In this document: positions 49,970 to 60,626 of the stretch, piece by piece
Position numbering within the stretch: the stretch's first letter is position 1
Layout: each line of letters begins with the position of its first letter
From: Primulina eburnea
Taxonomy: Eukaryota > Streptophyta > Magnoliopsida > Lamiales > Gesneriaceae
Length of the DNA: 64,000 nt
Direction of reading: 5' to 3'
Assembly (NCBI RefSeq): GCF_022965805.1
Contig: NC_133101.1
Coordinates: forward strand, 18,323,054-18,387,053
Made by a program: the position numbers and the translations under genes
The notes under the pieces: model-generated
Databases searched by the model: none
Told to the model about the DNA's origin: nothing
Seen by the model: only the letters and a program-made list of their open reading frames with translations

Positions 49970-51910
49970 TGTGGGGACCCGGACGCTAATCACATTCTTA
50001 ATCATCATTTATGACTAATTAATCCATTAGTATAAACAGGATCTGAATTTTTCTTTTTAACATACCAGCGGAAACGTAATGTAATTCAATTCAAATTACA
50101 TATTAACATAAACATACAAATCTTCTGTTATCTACAATAGTTCAACTAGGTTCAACTGAAATTCAGTGCTAAATCCTTAGTTGCTTCTGAGTCCAAATCT
50201 CCACGCTATCTAGTCCAGCCTCGTTCTTTTCTTGACCCTTATCATGTCTCACCTGTTGTCATGCACACATACAAACAAAACAACAGCCGGATAACTCCGG
50301 TGAGATATAAATATCCCAGTATAAATCATGTATACATGCAATCATATAAACAATATAAAATCATATAATAGAAAATCATATCCCATATCAAAATCATGAC
50401 ATGACTCAGTAACAAGAATACATCCTATTCTAAAACATGTACCAATATCAGGAACATAAATCGACATCAATAAATATAAATCAGTATAACTGTCACTCAG
50501 ACTCGTGACTCTACCTTTGAGACTAGACTCAGTCCTAGCCTAGGGATCCCGGTTTCCAAATGTGGTGTTCCTATATCGATTTCCGTAATAGAAGGAATTC
50601 TGATCCTATTACTCGATATAACCAATTATGGTGTTCCTATATCGAATTCCGTAATAGAAGAATTCTCAATCCTATTTACTCGATATAACCAAACATCCGG
50701 TGTCCTGACCTAACCGTCATGGACTGTAGCTCTATCGCTAATATCCTATCTTGAGACATCGTGCTATGTGCCCGTGGCGATACCACCACTATCAGGCACT
50801 TCTGTCACAAGATTACTTATCCAATACCTGCTTTCTATAATTCAAGAGAACAAGTACAAAAATCAACTCAATGCAAATATCCATGCAATAAAGTAAAGTA
50901 TGTGATTTAGGAAAACTCGAGTCAAACCTCACTCGAGTTGTGCAATCCCAACTCAACATTAATTTATACCTTTATCTTCTCGCTCAGAAGAAGAAGAAGA
51001 AGTCCTGACTCTATCTCGGTCCATTCCCAATCTGGTAATAACAATACCGAGTAGATATAATATCAATAAACAACTCAATTCAGAACCTGATCTGATCAAT
51101 ACTCAAATCAAAACACATAATCTGATTAATGTCGAATCAAGACACAATCTAATTCATATCGAAAATATCACGATATAATCGAAGTCACTACTGAATCTGA
51201 TCAATATCAATTCAACTGATGTTTTGACGGTATAACAATACAGTCTCGATAACCCCGTCAGTCCGAACATCACAGATATAATACTAGAACTCATATTCAG
51301 TATCAGTACAATTTATAATCTCAATATCTGTACCATTAGAATCAATAACAACACAATTCTGATATCGAATCTCTGTCAATATCTTTCAAAAATCATAACA
51401 ATTCCGTAATCAGTCCGTTTCTTAATCTGACTTCGATTCTACGGTGTCTAACATGTCAAGAACACCATACACGAATTATATCAAATTCCTACAACATCAT
51501 ATTTTCAAATGATAGCAGAAATCAAAAAAAATTACGTGATGTAGTAGCTCTTGACGAGAGGAGTACGGTACTGTGTCCGGATTTAAATTCTGATAAATGG
51601 ATCACGCACAATCAAATTTCTAAACCAATTGGAAGCTTGAGGAATTTGGAAATGGGAATCTCGGTTTCTTGCTGGAGGTAAGTGAAGGAATTGAAATTTT
51701 TATATGTCAAAGCATGACAGGTGTCCCACCAAGTCATAATTTGCACTTTAGTCCCTGGATTCTTCACTATTTGCAATTCAGCCCTCAATAACTATTTTTA
51801 ATTAAATTTCAATCCTACTTAATTATAAAAATCGTGGAATTTAATTCATCATTCCAAAATTCTTAAATTAAATAATCTCGGATTAAAGTGATATAATCTC
51901 GGGCCTTACA
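49970..51910 (-). mobile_element. 5' LTR of element G
   Basis: 1941 bp, equal in length to the 3' copy; followed by the CCTGC duplication and the last 74 bp of F's LTR. Confidence 0.9.
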
Positions 51911-51915
51911 CCTGC

Positions 51916-51989
51916 ACTGAAAAATCATTTTAATTTAAATACTAAGAATTATGCATGGTTTATACGTAGTCCAATTTACGAGTTCTACA
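51916..51989 (-). mobile_element. 5' LTR of element F, terminal 74 bp
   Basis: Continues F's LTR after element G, ending (on plus) GAGTTCTACA at 51989, then the AGTTC duplication. Confidence 0.9.
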
Positions 51990-51994
51990 AGTTC

Positions 51995-52548
51995 AGTCCA
52001 GGGACCACTTGCGTAGACCATAATCTCACCAGAAAATTATTACATGCTATTTCATTACAGGGCTCCAAGGAGCAAACATTTTCACTTATGATTTTCGGTT
52101 CAGTTATGCACGTATTATAATTACTTAAGAAATGATATTTTACGTTACACCTAATGACATGATATTTTCACTTGCATGCGATTTTATTATTTATTTACTT
52201 GTTATTTAAGAATATATGCATGCTGAGTTTTTAGACTCACTAGACTTGATTGTTGTAGGTACTGAGGATGACAGGATCCAGGGCGGGGACCAGTGAGTTC
52301 GCTTGGGTCGGCAGTAGTGGAACCCGAGGACCTCATTTCAGCATTTATTATTTTTTTATTTAAACCAAGTTTTTACGTTGTTGAATTATTTTAAGTTATT
52401 ATTTTGCAAACCTTAAATTCTTCCGCTGCACTTTTGAATATCAAACATTATTTATCAGTTTATCTATGAATGAGACATTTTAATTATTTAAAGAGAAAAT
52501 TTTTAATTTTTCCGTAAATTTTCAAATACGAATTTCTTGGCCTTTACA
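51995..52548 (+). mobile_element. Element E: solo LTR, right part
   Basis: 554 bp continuing E beyond F, ending GGCCTTTACA. It matches the terminal part of F's LTR (for example TAGACCATAATCTCACCAGA). It ends 16 bp before the ISA3-like exon. Confidence 0.82.
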
Positions 52549-52564
52549 ATGGTCTTTGTAACAG

Positions 52565-52628
52565 GTAATACATTGAATTGTAACCATCCTGTTGTCATGG
52601 AATTGATACTTGACAGCCTGAGAAACTG
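52565..52628 (+). pseudogene. ISA3: Isoamylase ISA3-like exon, isolated
   Basis: A 64-bp stretch, preceded by TTTGTAACAG and followed by GTAAAT, encodes (G)[21 protein letters not shown] with split codons at both ends. This segment is highly conserved in the plant debranching enzyme isoamylase 3, a glycoside hydrolase 13 family protein that trims starch in plastids, just before the VDGFRFD catalytic region. The only departure I note is Asn where ISA3 has His (LRHW). No other ISA3 exon was found in the window, so it is either a relic or one exon of a gene whose introns have been invaded. The upstream LTR of E leaves almost no room for a branch site. Confidence 0.75.
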
Positions 52629-52932
52629 GTAAATTATGATTATCACCATCATGATACTTTGGTTGATGCTTTATTCTGCGGTTCTTCTACATGTGAATTA
52701 ATCTACAGTATGGAAATTCTTTTAAACTGAATCGCTTTTTTTTAATCTTTAAATTGTCACCATGTTATAAAAACTGTTATGCGTATATTTAGTTTCATGT
52801 TGAAAATTAGCATAGATATATCAATATTAAAGAAACTTAATTCATTGTTTGATGGTTGCATTGGAATCATGTTTATTGTGAATACGGAAACACTGAATTA
52901 ACGATCTTAGTGGTACTTGTTGTCACTTTGAT
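52629..52932 (+). other. Probable intron after the ISA3-like exon
   Basis: AT-rich, starts with a donor-like GTAAAT, no coding content recognised. It is cut at 52932 by the LTR of element H. Confidence 0.5.
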
Positions 52933-53334
52933 TGTTGCACTCCCAAGAGCAGGTTGTCCACAAGTAGTATAATTCGGTGAGTCCGATATCGTATCCACAG
53001 GGAAGCTAAGGTAATTACAAGTCCACTATAATGTCTTTTTGTTTTGTTTTTGTTTTTGTTTCTTTTTAATTTTAATTGTTTGAATCTTTAATGGGTAAAT
53101 TTTAATTATTCAAATTTTAATTTAAGTAGTTGAGATTAAAGGATCCACTCTTGATATTTTAATAAAGTTAACATTAACGAACAATATTGAAATCCACTTA
53201 ATAAAATGGTTCCAATATATTAAATAATCTTATTTATATTATGTTATATATTATTATCTTATAAGTATATAATATATATCAAAACTTATAAATGTGGTCA
53301 AGTATTTATTGTGAGATATATATTTGTAAACACT

Positions 53335-53605
53335 AAATCAAGGTTCCCACTTTAAATGGTTGGTAAAACCAAACTAACATTTAAATGGTACCAATAAATT
53401 AATACTATGTTATATTCATATATAATAAATCAAGGAATCCAATTTAAATGGTTGGTAAAACCAAACTAACATTTAAATGGTTCCAAGAATTTAATATTAC
53501 AATATATTTATATATAAAAAATCAAGGCATCCACTTTAAATGGTTGGTAATACCAAACTAACATTTAAATGGTTCCAAAAATTTAGTGTAACATATAGCA
53601 ACAAT
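53335..53605. repeat. Three tandem 92-bp units in the LTR of H
   Basis: Units begin at 53335, 53427 and 53519 (last about 87 bp), each AAATCAAGG, TTTAAATGGTTGGTAA and CCAAACTAACATTTAAATGG. A partial fourth unit may start at 53606. Confidence 0.85.
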
Positions 53606-53926
53606 AAATCAAAACTCCCACTTATAAGTAGGGTATAAAAATGCTTAAATAAATAAATATAACATAAACAATAAATAATGATTAAATAATATAAAACATA
53701 GATTCTTACCTTTTAATAACCTTATTATCATGCCAAGAGTTTCACCTTATCATCTCAACTTTAGGAAGTTAGCTATTCATTATTCAAAGTGTAAAACTTT
53801 GAATATGAAATTAACATGCTAATTGTATTTAAATGAAGAAATAAAGAAAAAATATAGAGAGAAGTATTATGAACTCAAAGTTTTGTTCATAGAATGAGGG
53901 ATATCTCAATACATTACAATGCACCC

Positions 53927-53935
53927 CTATTTATA
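53927..53935 (-). promoter_or_regulatory. TATA box in the LTR of H
   Basis: TATAAATAG on the minus strand, in the right orientation for the element. Prediction only. Confidence 0.5.
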
Positions 53936-54492
53936 GCAAAATTTGGGGAGACAACCGCATAAAATATTATTTTTTTACACATAAGTCTTCATTGGTGTTC
54001 CAAGATATTATATTATATTACACATCACTTTTGAAAATCTTCTTCTTCGAATTTGCTTCTTCACATAAAAAGAAACATGTGGATAATTGAGTTGTCTTGT
54101 TGTGGTATTTTTTCAGACCATTTGACCAAGTAATTTGAGAGATATGGTCAAAATACTAGAGCATGGTAAAACTGTCACTCATTTGGTAACTTTATTTGTT
54201 GCTTAATTTGATCCCAATTGTGAGAGGATTTTTATCTCATGCTTGTCACCAATATTGTAGATATTATCATCAACTTTCTACAGGTTCAAGAATCATCTTA
54301 ATCTCATTTGCAACGCCAAGGTTATTTTTCTTTTATCGAACCTGTAAAAATAGTAAAAACTTATAATTACACAACAACTTATTTTTTATACAATTTTTTA
54401 TAAAACATATAATATTTAAACATTTAATAAAACAAAAACTATAAATTTATATTATAAAACATTTAATTAATGTACAATTTTTATGTTTATCA

Positions 54493-55650
54493 CACCTCCC
54501 AACCAGCTTATTGTTAGTCCCTAGCAATTTAAGCGTTAATAGCAATACAAAACATATTGATTAATTTAAATATAAATGTAATCAGAACTATCTAAGCGTT
54601 TAAATTAAATTTGAAAACTGTCAAAGTTATATCAAGATCATCATAATTATAATTTATGAAATAATCTGAGATGATCAATTCAAAGCTTATTTTCAGGTAG
54701 TTAAATGTACATGGTCTTCAGAAATTCCTAGTAGGAGTCTCAATTCCATATCCTCACAGTTTAATAAATGTTTCAATTTATGGGAACGATTTCTCTCATG
54801 GAGTTGGAATACAGATAAATGCTCAGGAAAATGATTTACAAAATGCAGACTGACAAACGAGCCAAACTAATCAAAAAATAGAAAATCCATTGATTCAAAA
54901 TCTAGTTATTCTTATTATATATTTTTTCCTGATCTATTTTTTTTTTCACAACATCGTGGAATCAGAATAAGTTTATGCTTCTTGACCACATATTTATTTA
55001 ATTTGTACAATAAATTTCTCTCTTTCTTCTTTTTTTTTATGAGAGATATATGGGTCGTAGCATATAACTTAAAAATTGCATAGATATTCAATATCTTCCT
55101 TTTTGTATTTTTCTCTCTTTTTTTTTCTTCAGGAAATATCATTTTTTTTTTCAAAATAAGAACTCAAGATCTAAACAATAGATAGTCTCTCTCATGATCA
55201 ATAAAGGCTCGAAAGCTGTTTTCTCAGTCCTCTCCACTCACTCACAAAATATGTGTGAGTTTAAAATTTTAGGCACTCTTATAAGGTATATCGTGGGCCA
55301 TATACTTTCATAACTGATCTTATCACAATGGTTAATCACTCAAAAAGATTTCATAAATCATATTTTTATAGTAATCAGAATATAAAAATTGACTTTTTTT
55401 CCAAATAAAAATTAAACATCCTTAAATAGATTAATACATTTTCTAATTTAAACATTTCAAATATGTAATGTATGATATTTTTGCAAAAATTACAAAGATA
55501 CAAGCAATAAACATGATTTTATTATAAAATAATATTATTTTTTAATTTTTATTTATTATTTTTTTTAATTTTTTTTATAAGTTTGTTCTCTCCTCAATCA
55601 GAATATGACATTGTCCCTAATGTCAAAATAGCTATTAATAAAGAGTACAT
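54493..55650 (-). mobile_element. Element H: 3' non-coding part
   Basis: Next to the LTR is the purine tract GGTTGGGAGGTG, preceded (minus strand) by AGGGACTAACAATAAGC, like CGGGACTAGCAAAAGTTC in Athila D. Near 55600 the minus strand reads CATTAGGGACAATGTCA, like ACATTGGGGACAATGCA in D. Between them only AT-rich sequence is seen. The 5' limit is not sharp; the rest of the element is absent. Confidence 0.6.
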
Positions 55651-55727
55651 AATGAAAGAGATATCACCTGGAATTTTATTGAAGATAGCAAACTAAAACA
55701 AACGCAAACCAATCCACGACTTTTGAA

Positions 55728-56366
55728 TCAATGATCCAACTTTCTTTTCTTACTGCTTGATTGCGACCAATTGATCTTTGCTAACATCGGATCAGGCTTA
55801 TGAACAAAAGCTTCCAAATACTCAATTAATTGGTCGGCAGTCGAAGCAGAGATGAGCATCCGACGTGAATTTTCTGGAATGAAATTCTGTTCCACAACTT
55901 TATCAAGAAATGTCAAAAAACTGTCATAATAATTATTGATATTCAACAAGCCCACAGGTTTATTATGGATATTAAGTTGTGCCCAAGAAACAGTATGAAA
56001 AATTCATTCTAATGTACCAAAACCACCTGGTAGTGCGATAAAAGCATCCGAATTTTCAATCATTTTTGTGATTCTTTCATACATAGAAGAAACTTTTAAT
56101 TCCTCCCCAATCGTAACACCTGTAATATATCCTTCAGCTAAAGCTGTAGGAATAATACCCAAAACCTGACTACCTCTAAGATGAGCAGATGTTGAAACAG
56201 ATCCCATTAACCCAATATTACCTCCCCCATATACCAAGTGAATTTTTCTCTCAGCCAATATCTTTCCAAGATTATTCGCTGCTTCTACAAACTCTTCATT
56301 TTTTCCAGGACTCGACCCACAAAATACACAAATATTTTTCAATGATTGTGCAGAGGTTCCAGCCAT
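55728..56366 (-). pseudogene. LOG-like: LOG-type cytokinin phosphoribohydrolase, one in-frame stop
   Basis: Frame of 212 codons starting MAGTSAQSLKN, chosen because CVFCGSSPG, the conserved N-terminal block of LOG enzymes, follows at residue 13. LOG releases free-base cytokinins from their riboside 5'-monophosphates in the cytosol. Visible: VYGGGNIGLMG (46-56), SMYER with the conserved Arg98, and PGGFGTLE (113-120). Codon 121, the invariant glutamate of PGGxGTxxE, is TGA (56006-56004). The frame continues beyond it through WAQLNIHNKPVG to a basic end, SSKKRKLDH. No introns, although many plant LOG genes have several. It may be a pseudogene, a retrocopy or carry a sequence error. Confidence 0.85.
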
Positions 56367-56414
56367 GTTTTTTACTTTTTTTTTTCTGCGAAAATAGAGA
56401 GAAAAATGAGAGAT

Positions 56415-56420
56415 TTTATA
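56415..56420 (-). promoter_or_regulatory. Candidate TATA box of the LOG-like gene
   Basis: TATAAA on the minus strand about 50 bases upstream of the ATG, followed by a CT-rich leader. Consistent with a short 5' untranslated region; prediction only. Confidence 0.45.
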
Positions 56421-56596
56421 GGGGTAATATGTTATCAGGACAAAACAATGGGTCACAGTTGTAAACAGAATAAATAGTAAAAACAATAATGACACACATG
56501 CATATAAACAGTAGTGTGATTGTGGCTCACAATTTTCCTCTGGTTTTACGTCCAGAAACGGTTTCAATGCCTTCTATGAGTCAATGATATGCTTCC

Positions 56597-59500
56597 TGTA
56601 AGGTCCAAAAATTTAGTCGACGTAATCCAACGGCATGCGATTCTATGAAATTATGAAAATGAATTAATAAATTAAGTGTAGTTGCTAATTAATTATGTGA
56701 CTTACCTGTTTTTATGCTAATTGATATTTTGTTGTCGTCATGCATAAAAATAGTATTTTTAGGAAAATTCAAGTGACGATCGAGGAACGGGGACCGAGGG
56801 TTGAAAAATGTAAAAGATTTTTATTAAATAATTATTTTTAATTATTTAAAATGCGGTCGATGTTTTTAAGTAAATTTTGAAAGTATCGGGTTATGAGGTG
56901 ATTTTATACGCCGGAACGTAAATTTTATCGGTATTGGACTTTTAAACAAAATTCGAGCTTTCGGGCATCCCGGCTAATAAATTCACATTTTTATTTAAAA
57001 GAAAACTTTGTTTTTATTTTATTTAAAATCTAGCTAATTTAATTGGGCTTAATTCATGGCTTAATAGGCCTAGAGTTATTTAGTTGATTAAATTAGTATA
57101 TAATATATTAAAAAAACTCATAACCCTATTCTAGTTGCAAATAACAATCGGCCACTTTTTCTTTTGAGTTTTAAAACTCTCCAAAATACTCACCAACACA
57201 CACGGCACTCTCTTTTCTGAATTAAGAAAATCCCACGGCAACAGCCGTGAGATAGGAAGCAGCGGCCGTGAGTCAGGAGAGCTTCTCGTGGAGTTCTTGC
57301 CCCGTCGTTCCTCCGTTCTACGTCGTCGTCGATTATCCGAGCGTTAATAACGCAAAGGCACCCTCTAATCTCCCTTGCTCATCCATTATATCATAATATG
57401 CTTTGAATTATTATGCATGATCTTCAATATGTTTTCTTTTAGAAATTTTCGTAGCATGGCTTGTATGCTTGAAGGAAACTCGGTTGTGATCCAAATAAAT
57501 TGCATGTAAATTGTTGAAGGGCTGCCATGATCCCATGTTAGGTTCTAGTAGAGATTTCAAGTAAAAACCTAGTCCCTTACCCAACACAAATCGGCAGGAA
57601 ACAAACAAGAACAAGAACAGTCAAGAAACCAAGTTTCGGCTTGGACTGTCAAGCTTGGGGCGCTCGGTTTAGTGTTTCTTTGGGGCTGGGGAGTCTTGGC
57701 TTGGTTCCAGGGATAGCCAGGGACGTGAGGAGTTGGTGTAGGGGTCCTAGCCTCGCTAGGGTTCGAGTTAGAAGGGCTGGGGTAGAGTCCACCAGCAAGG
57801 ATATTACCCGAGAGCAGCAGAATCGCGTGCAGGGTTCGGCCTTGTGCAGGCTTGGGCGCGCGGTTCGGGAGGGGGCTGGGCTGGGTTAAGGCTAGTCCTT
57901 AGGAGGCGCACACCACGTGGGTTCAAGGGCTGGGACGTCGGGTTAGGGTTTAGCACCCAAAACATAGAACCCATGCGTATGAGTTTCTCGGCCAGCACTA
58001 GCAGCGGGTTGGGTTGTCTCGTTTTTGGATTTTGGGCGGGTTCCTTGTCTAACTTAGAGTCCAGTAGGTAACTTTAACGTGTTGGGCATCTTTTGGCTTG
58101 ATATGGTTCGGGGGTAACTCGATAAAATTAAAAGATGGCTCGGGGTCGAAGTTTAGGTGTCAAATTGAGTTCTAAAACGAAGAAAAATTGGAAAACGACT
58201 CACGGGGGTCGAGTCGTGATCCATAAGGGCTAAAATAATATAAAAAGACTAAATTTAGAATTTAGGAATTTTATATTAACGTTTGGTATTTTTCGGGATT
58301 AAAACACCGTTAAAAATAACTAATAAAAGATAAATTGAAAAAGTCTAAATTGTAAGCAAAATAAAATTACGAAAAAATTCGTATAAGCTTAAATATTTAT
58401 TTGGGACATTTTAGAGTCATGAAATCAAGAAAAAAGTCGAATTCGTAAAAAGTCGAGTCCAGGGGTAAAACGGTCTTTCTACGTCGAAAAATTAGTAAAG
58501 GTCATGGCAGTGCCCGAAATGCTGTTTTCATGTTATTTATGTTATTCTTAAACGTTTATGAATTTCTCATGATTTAATGATTTTTAAATGTCGAAGGAAT
58601 TTTCATGGTTTAATAAGACATTTAAAACACATGTTGCATGCTTGGTTTCGAAAAGGAAAACGTAAACATTATTCATGATTTTTCTAAGTGATGCGAATGA
58701 AAACGTTGAAGGATGTGAAGTTATTGTGACTAATTCGTTAATGGTGGTTACGTCGTGAGGGTTATGGTCCCAGTGGGAGCCCGACGATCGTGTTTCTATC
58801 ATTACGAATTCATGGTATCAAGTTTTATGGTAACGCTAAGAATGGGAATGACGTGAGGGGAAAAGGCCCCAGAGGGAACCCATGTATTGGGAAAAGGCCC
58901 CCGAGGGAGCCCCGACGAGCGTATTTCTATTCGATCATGATAGGCCAGGGCCCAGTTGACCGGTGAGAGTGTTGCTGGTGTCCCCCGCCGCCCAGTACTG
59001 AGGTTTTCACGTAGATGGATCCATCGTCATGTCATGTCATGTCATGTCACGTCAGGAAAGTCACAATTAACGATCTGAATTCAACAAAGGAAAACGATAA
59101 TACTCATGATTCACGTTCAAGGTTTTATGTCATGTCACGTCATGTTAAAGAAAAAGATATCATGTTTTCATGTCATGAAAAGTATTTTTACTTAAAAGTA
59201 TTTTCACTGTTGCATGTGGTTTTATTATGTATTACTCGTTATTAAAGATTATGGTGTGTTGAGTCTTTACACTCACTAGGTGTGATGGATGCAGGTGGTA
59301 TTGATGGGGTTCTTGATGGATGATTCTACTGGACTGAAGGTGCACACAACCCGAGGACCGGCGCGTCATTTTCCGCATTATGCTTTATTTATTTAAGTTA
59401 AAGATTTTAAGACCATTTATTTACGCTTTTGAGAGGTTTAGTATGTGCTTTACTTTTCAAACTAATGCTTTTTAGTTTTGGTAAAACAGTAGACGATTTT

Positions 59501-59668
59501 ATTATTTCACTTGGATTTTAATACTAGTCGTTGGAGATTTTATTTTAAGGAGGGAAAAATATTTTATGAAAATATTTTCTTGTGTTTAGTTGTTATTTTC
59601 GAAAATAATAGGATAGAAAAAAAAAATTTCCTAGTACTTTTAAAGCAATAAAAAGGGGAGACGTTTCA
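56597..59668 (+). mobile_element. 5' LTR of element I
   Basis: 3072 bp, TGTAAGGTCC to GACGTTTCA. It contains a GC-rich stretch (57640-58070) with open frames on both strands that I do not regard as genes. The left target flank is CTTCC (56592-56596); the right one is outside the window. Confidence 0.9.
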
Positions 59669-59670
59669 GT

Positions 59671-59682
59671 TGGTATTAGAGC
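59671..59682 (+). promoter_or_regulatory. Primer binding site of element I
   Basis: TGGTATTAGAGC, one mismatch to the initiator-methionine tRNA complement. Confidence 0.85.
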
Positions 59683-59957
59683 AAAGGTCCTGTAAAGGGT
59701 TGTGCCACCGTCAGCGCCGGGAAGATCAGTCGTCAAGCCTCAAAGTTGTAAGTTTTACCTGCTTTATGTGTTTCATTATGCTGTCACCTGCTTGACGTTA
59801 TGAATATCTTGATTATGATGCATGTTTATTAGCTTTTCGAGTATTACTGTTATGCACGCTTAAATTGCTAAATTATGTTAGAATCTATCGCATAATTAGA
59901 GAACTTAGATTTAAATGCGTGTTGGTTACGTTGGAATTTGGAAAACATTCAGATTTA

Positions 59958-60626
59958 ATGGCCCCTAGGCGTAGACCCGTTCATGAGAACCAAGCAGAGA
60001 ACAGTGTTAATCACATTGGGATTAGTCAAAGGAATGCACCACCACCACCACCTCCTCCACAGGATGCTGCTACACGTGCATTAGAGGGTATGCCTCGGCT
60101 CTTCGAGCAACAGATGCAGCAGCAGCAGCTTCAGCAGCAGCAGTTACAGCTGCAGTTACAGCAGCAGCAGCAGCAGCAGCCACCTAGGCCACCGCGCGAT
60201 GTTTATGATCAGTTCCGGAGGCTAGCGCCGAAGGAATTTTCTGGCACCACCGATCCATTCGCTGCTGAGAGTTGGATCCGTTCCCTAGAAGTACACTTCC
60301 GTTATCTAGACATGGGAGATGCCGACCGGGTGAGGTGTACTACTTATCTGCTGAGGGATGACGCTTCACTATGGTGGGAAGGAGTGGAGCACGGTGTTGA
60401 CCTTGCTACACTCACATGGGCACAGTTCAAGATCAAATTCTATGAGAAGTACTTTACTGCGGATGTCCGGGGCAGGATTAAGAGGGAGTTTATGACTCTC
60501 CGTCAGGGAGATGTACCTGTTGCGGACTTTGTGAAGAAATTTGATAGGGGTTGCCACTTTGTACCCCTTATTGCTGGCGACGCGGAAGAGAAGATGAGGC
60601 CAAGGGCCGTATTCTTTATTCAGTAG
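59958..60626 (+). pseudogene. Gag of element I, C-terminally truncated
   Basis: Starts MAPRRRPVHENQAEN, chosen for its match to gag of F over an upstream methionine at 59865. It has seven prolines, then a glutamine-rich run coded mostly by CAG (60110-60185), then the capsid domain (WWEGVEHGVDLATLTW, LRQGDVPVADFVKKFDRG). After GDAEEKMR the sequence jumps to pol in another frame, so the protein ends with a few foreign residues. The zinc knuckle is gone. Confidence 0.85.

Larger units (their letters stand above)
44143..51910 (-). mobile_element. Element G: degenerate Gypsy element nested in F's 5' LTR
   Basis: 7768 bp with two 1941-bp LTRs and a 3886-bp body. The LTRs start TGTAAGGCCCGAG and end GGTCCCCACA and differ at about 28 positions by eye. 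The body keeps most of gag but only scraps of pol, so it could not move on its own. Its gag resembles that of element C and its LTR that of element A. Three-level nest: G in F in E. Confidence 0.93.
32644..51989 (-). mobile_element. Element F: Tekay-like Gypsy chromovirus, best preserved
   Basis: Minus-strand element with 3301-bp LTRs (3' LTR 32644-35944; 5' LTR 40916-44142 plus 51916-51989, split by element G). Removing G and one CCTGC copy gives exactly 3301 bp for the 5' LTR as well. The body (35945-40915) encodes gag, protease, RT, RNase H, integrase and chromodomain. The only frame breaks seen are two apparent one-base losses (near 40424 and 38988) and an intron-like segment at 39359-39560. 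It lies inside E, an LTR of its own family, in opposite orientation. Confidence 0.93.
52933..54492 (-). mobile_element. Element H: 3' LTR of an Athila/Tat-like element
   Basis: On the minus strand it starts TGATAAACATAAAAATTG after a purine tract (GGTTGGGAGGTG) and ends GGGAGTGCAACA; compare TGATAAGTG...TGCAACA in Athila element D. About 1560 bp. It contains a TATAAATAG at 53935-53927 and a 92-bp tandem repeat at 53335-53605. The boundary at 52933 is set by the TG/CA ends; no second LTR was found. Confidence 0.7.

Noticed and set aside
29764..52553. Target-site duplication for the solo LTR E
   Set aside because: AATGT and ATGGT do not match cleanly; I do not claim one.
57641..58071. GC-rich open frames (82 and 75 codons) repeated at 63040-63470
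   Set aside because: They lie inside the two LTRs of element I, overlap frames on the opposite strand, and their conservation only reflects LTR identity.
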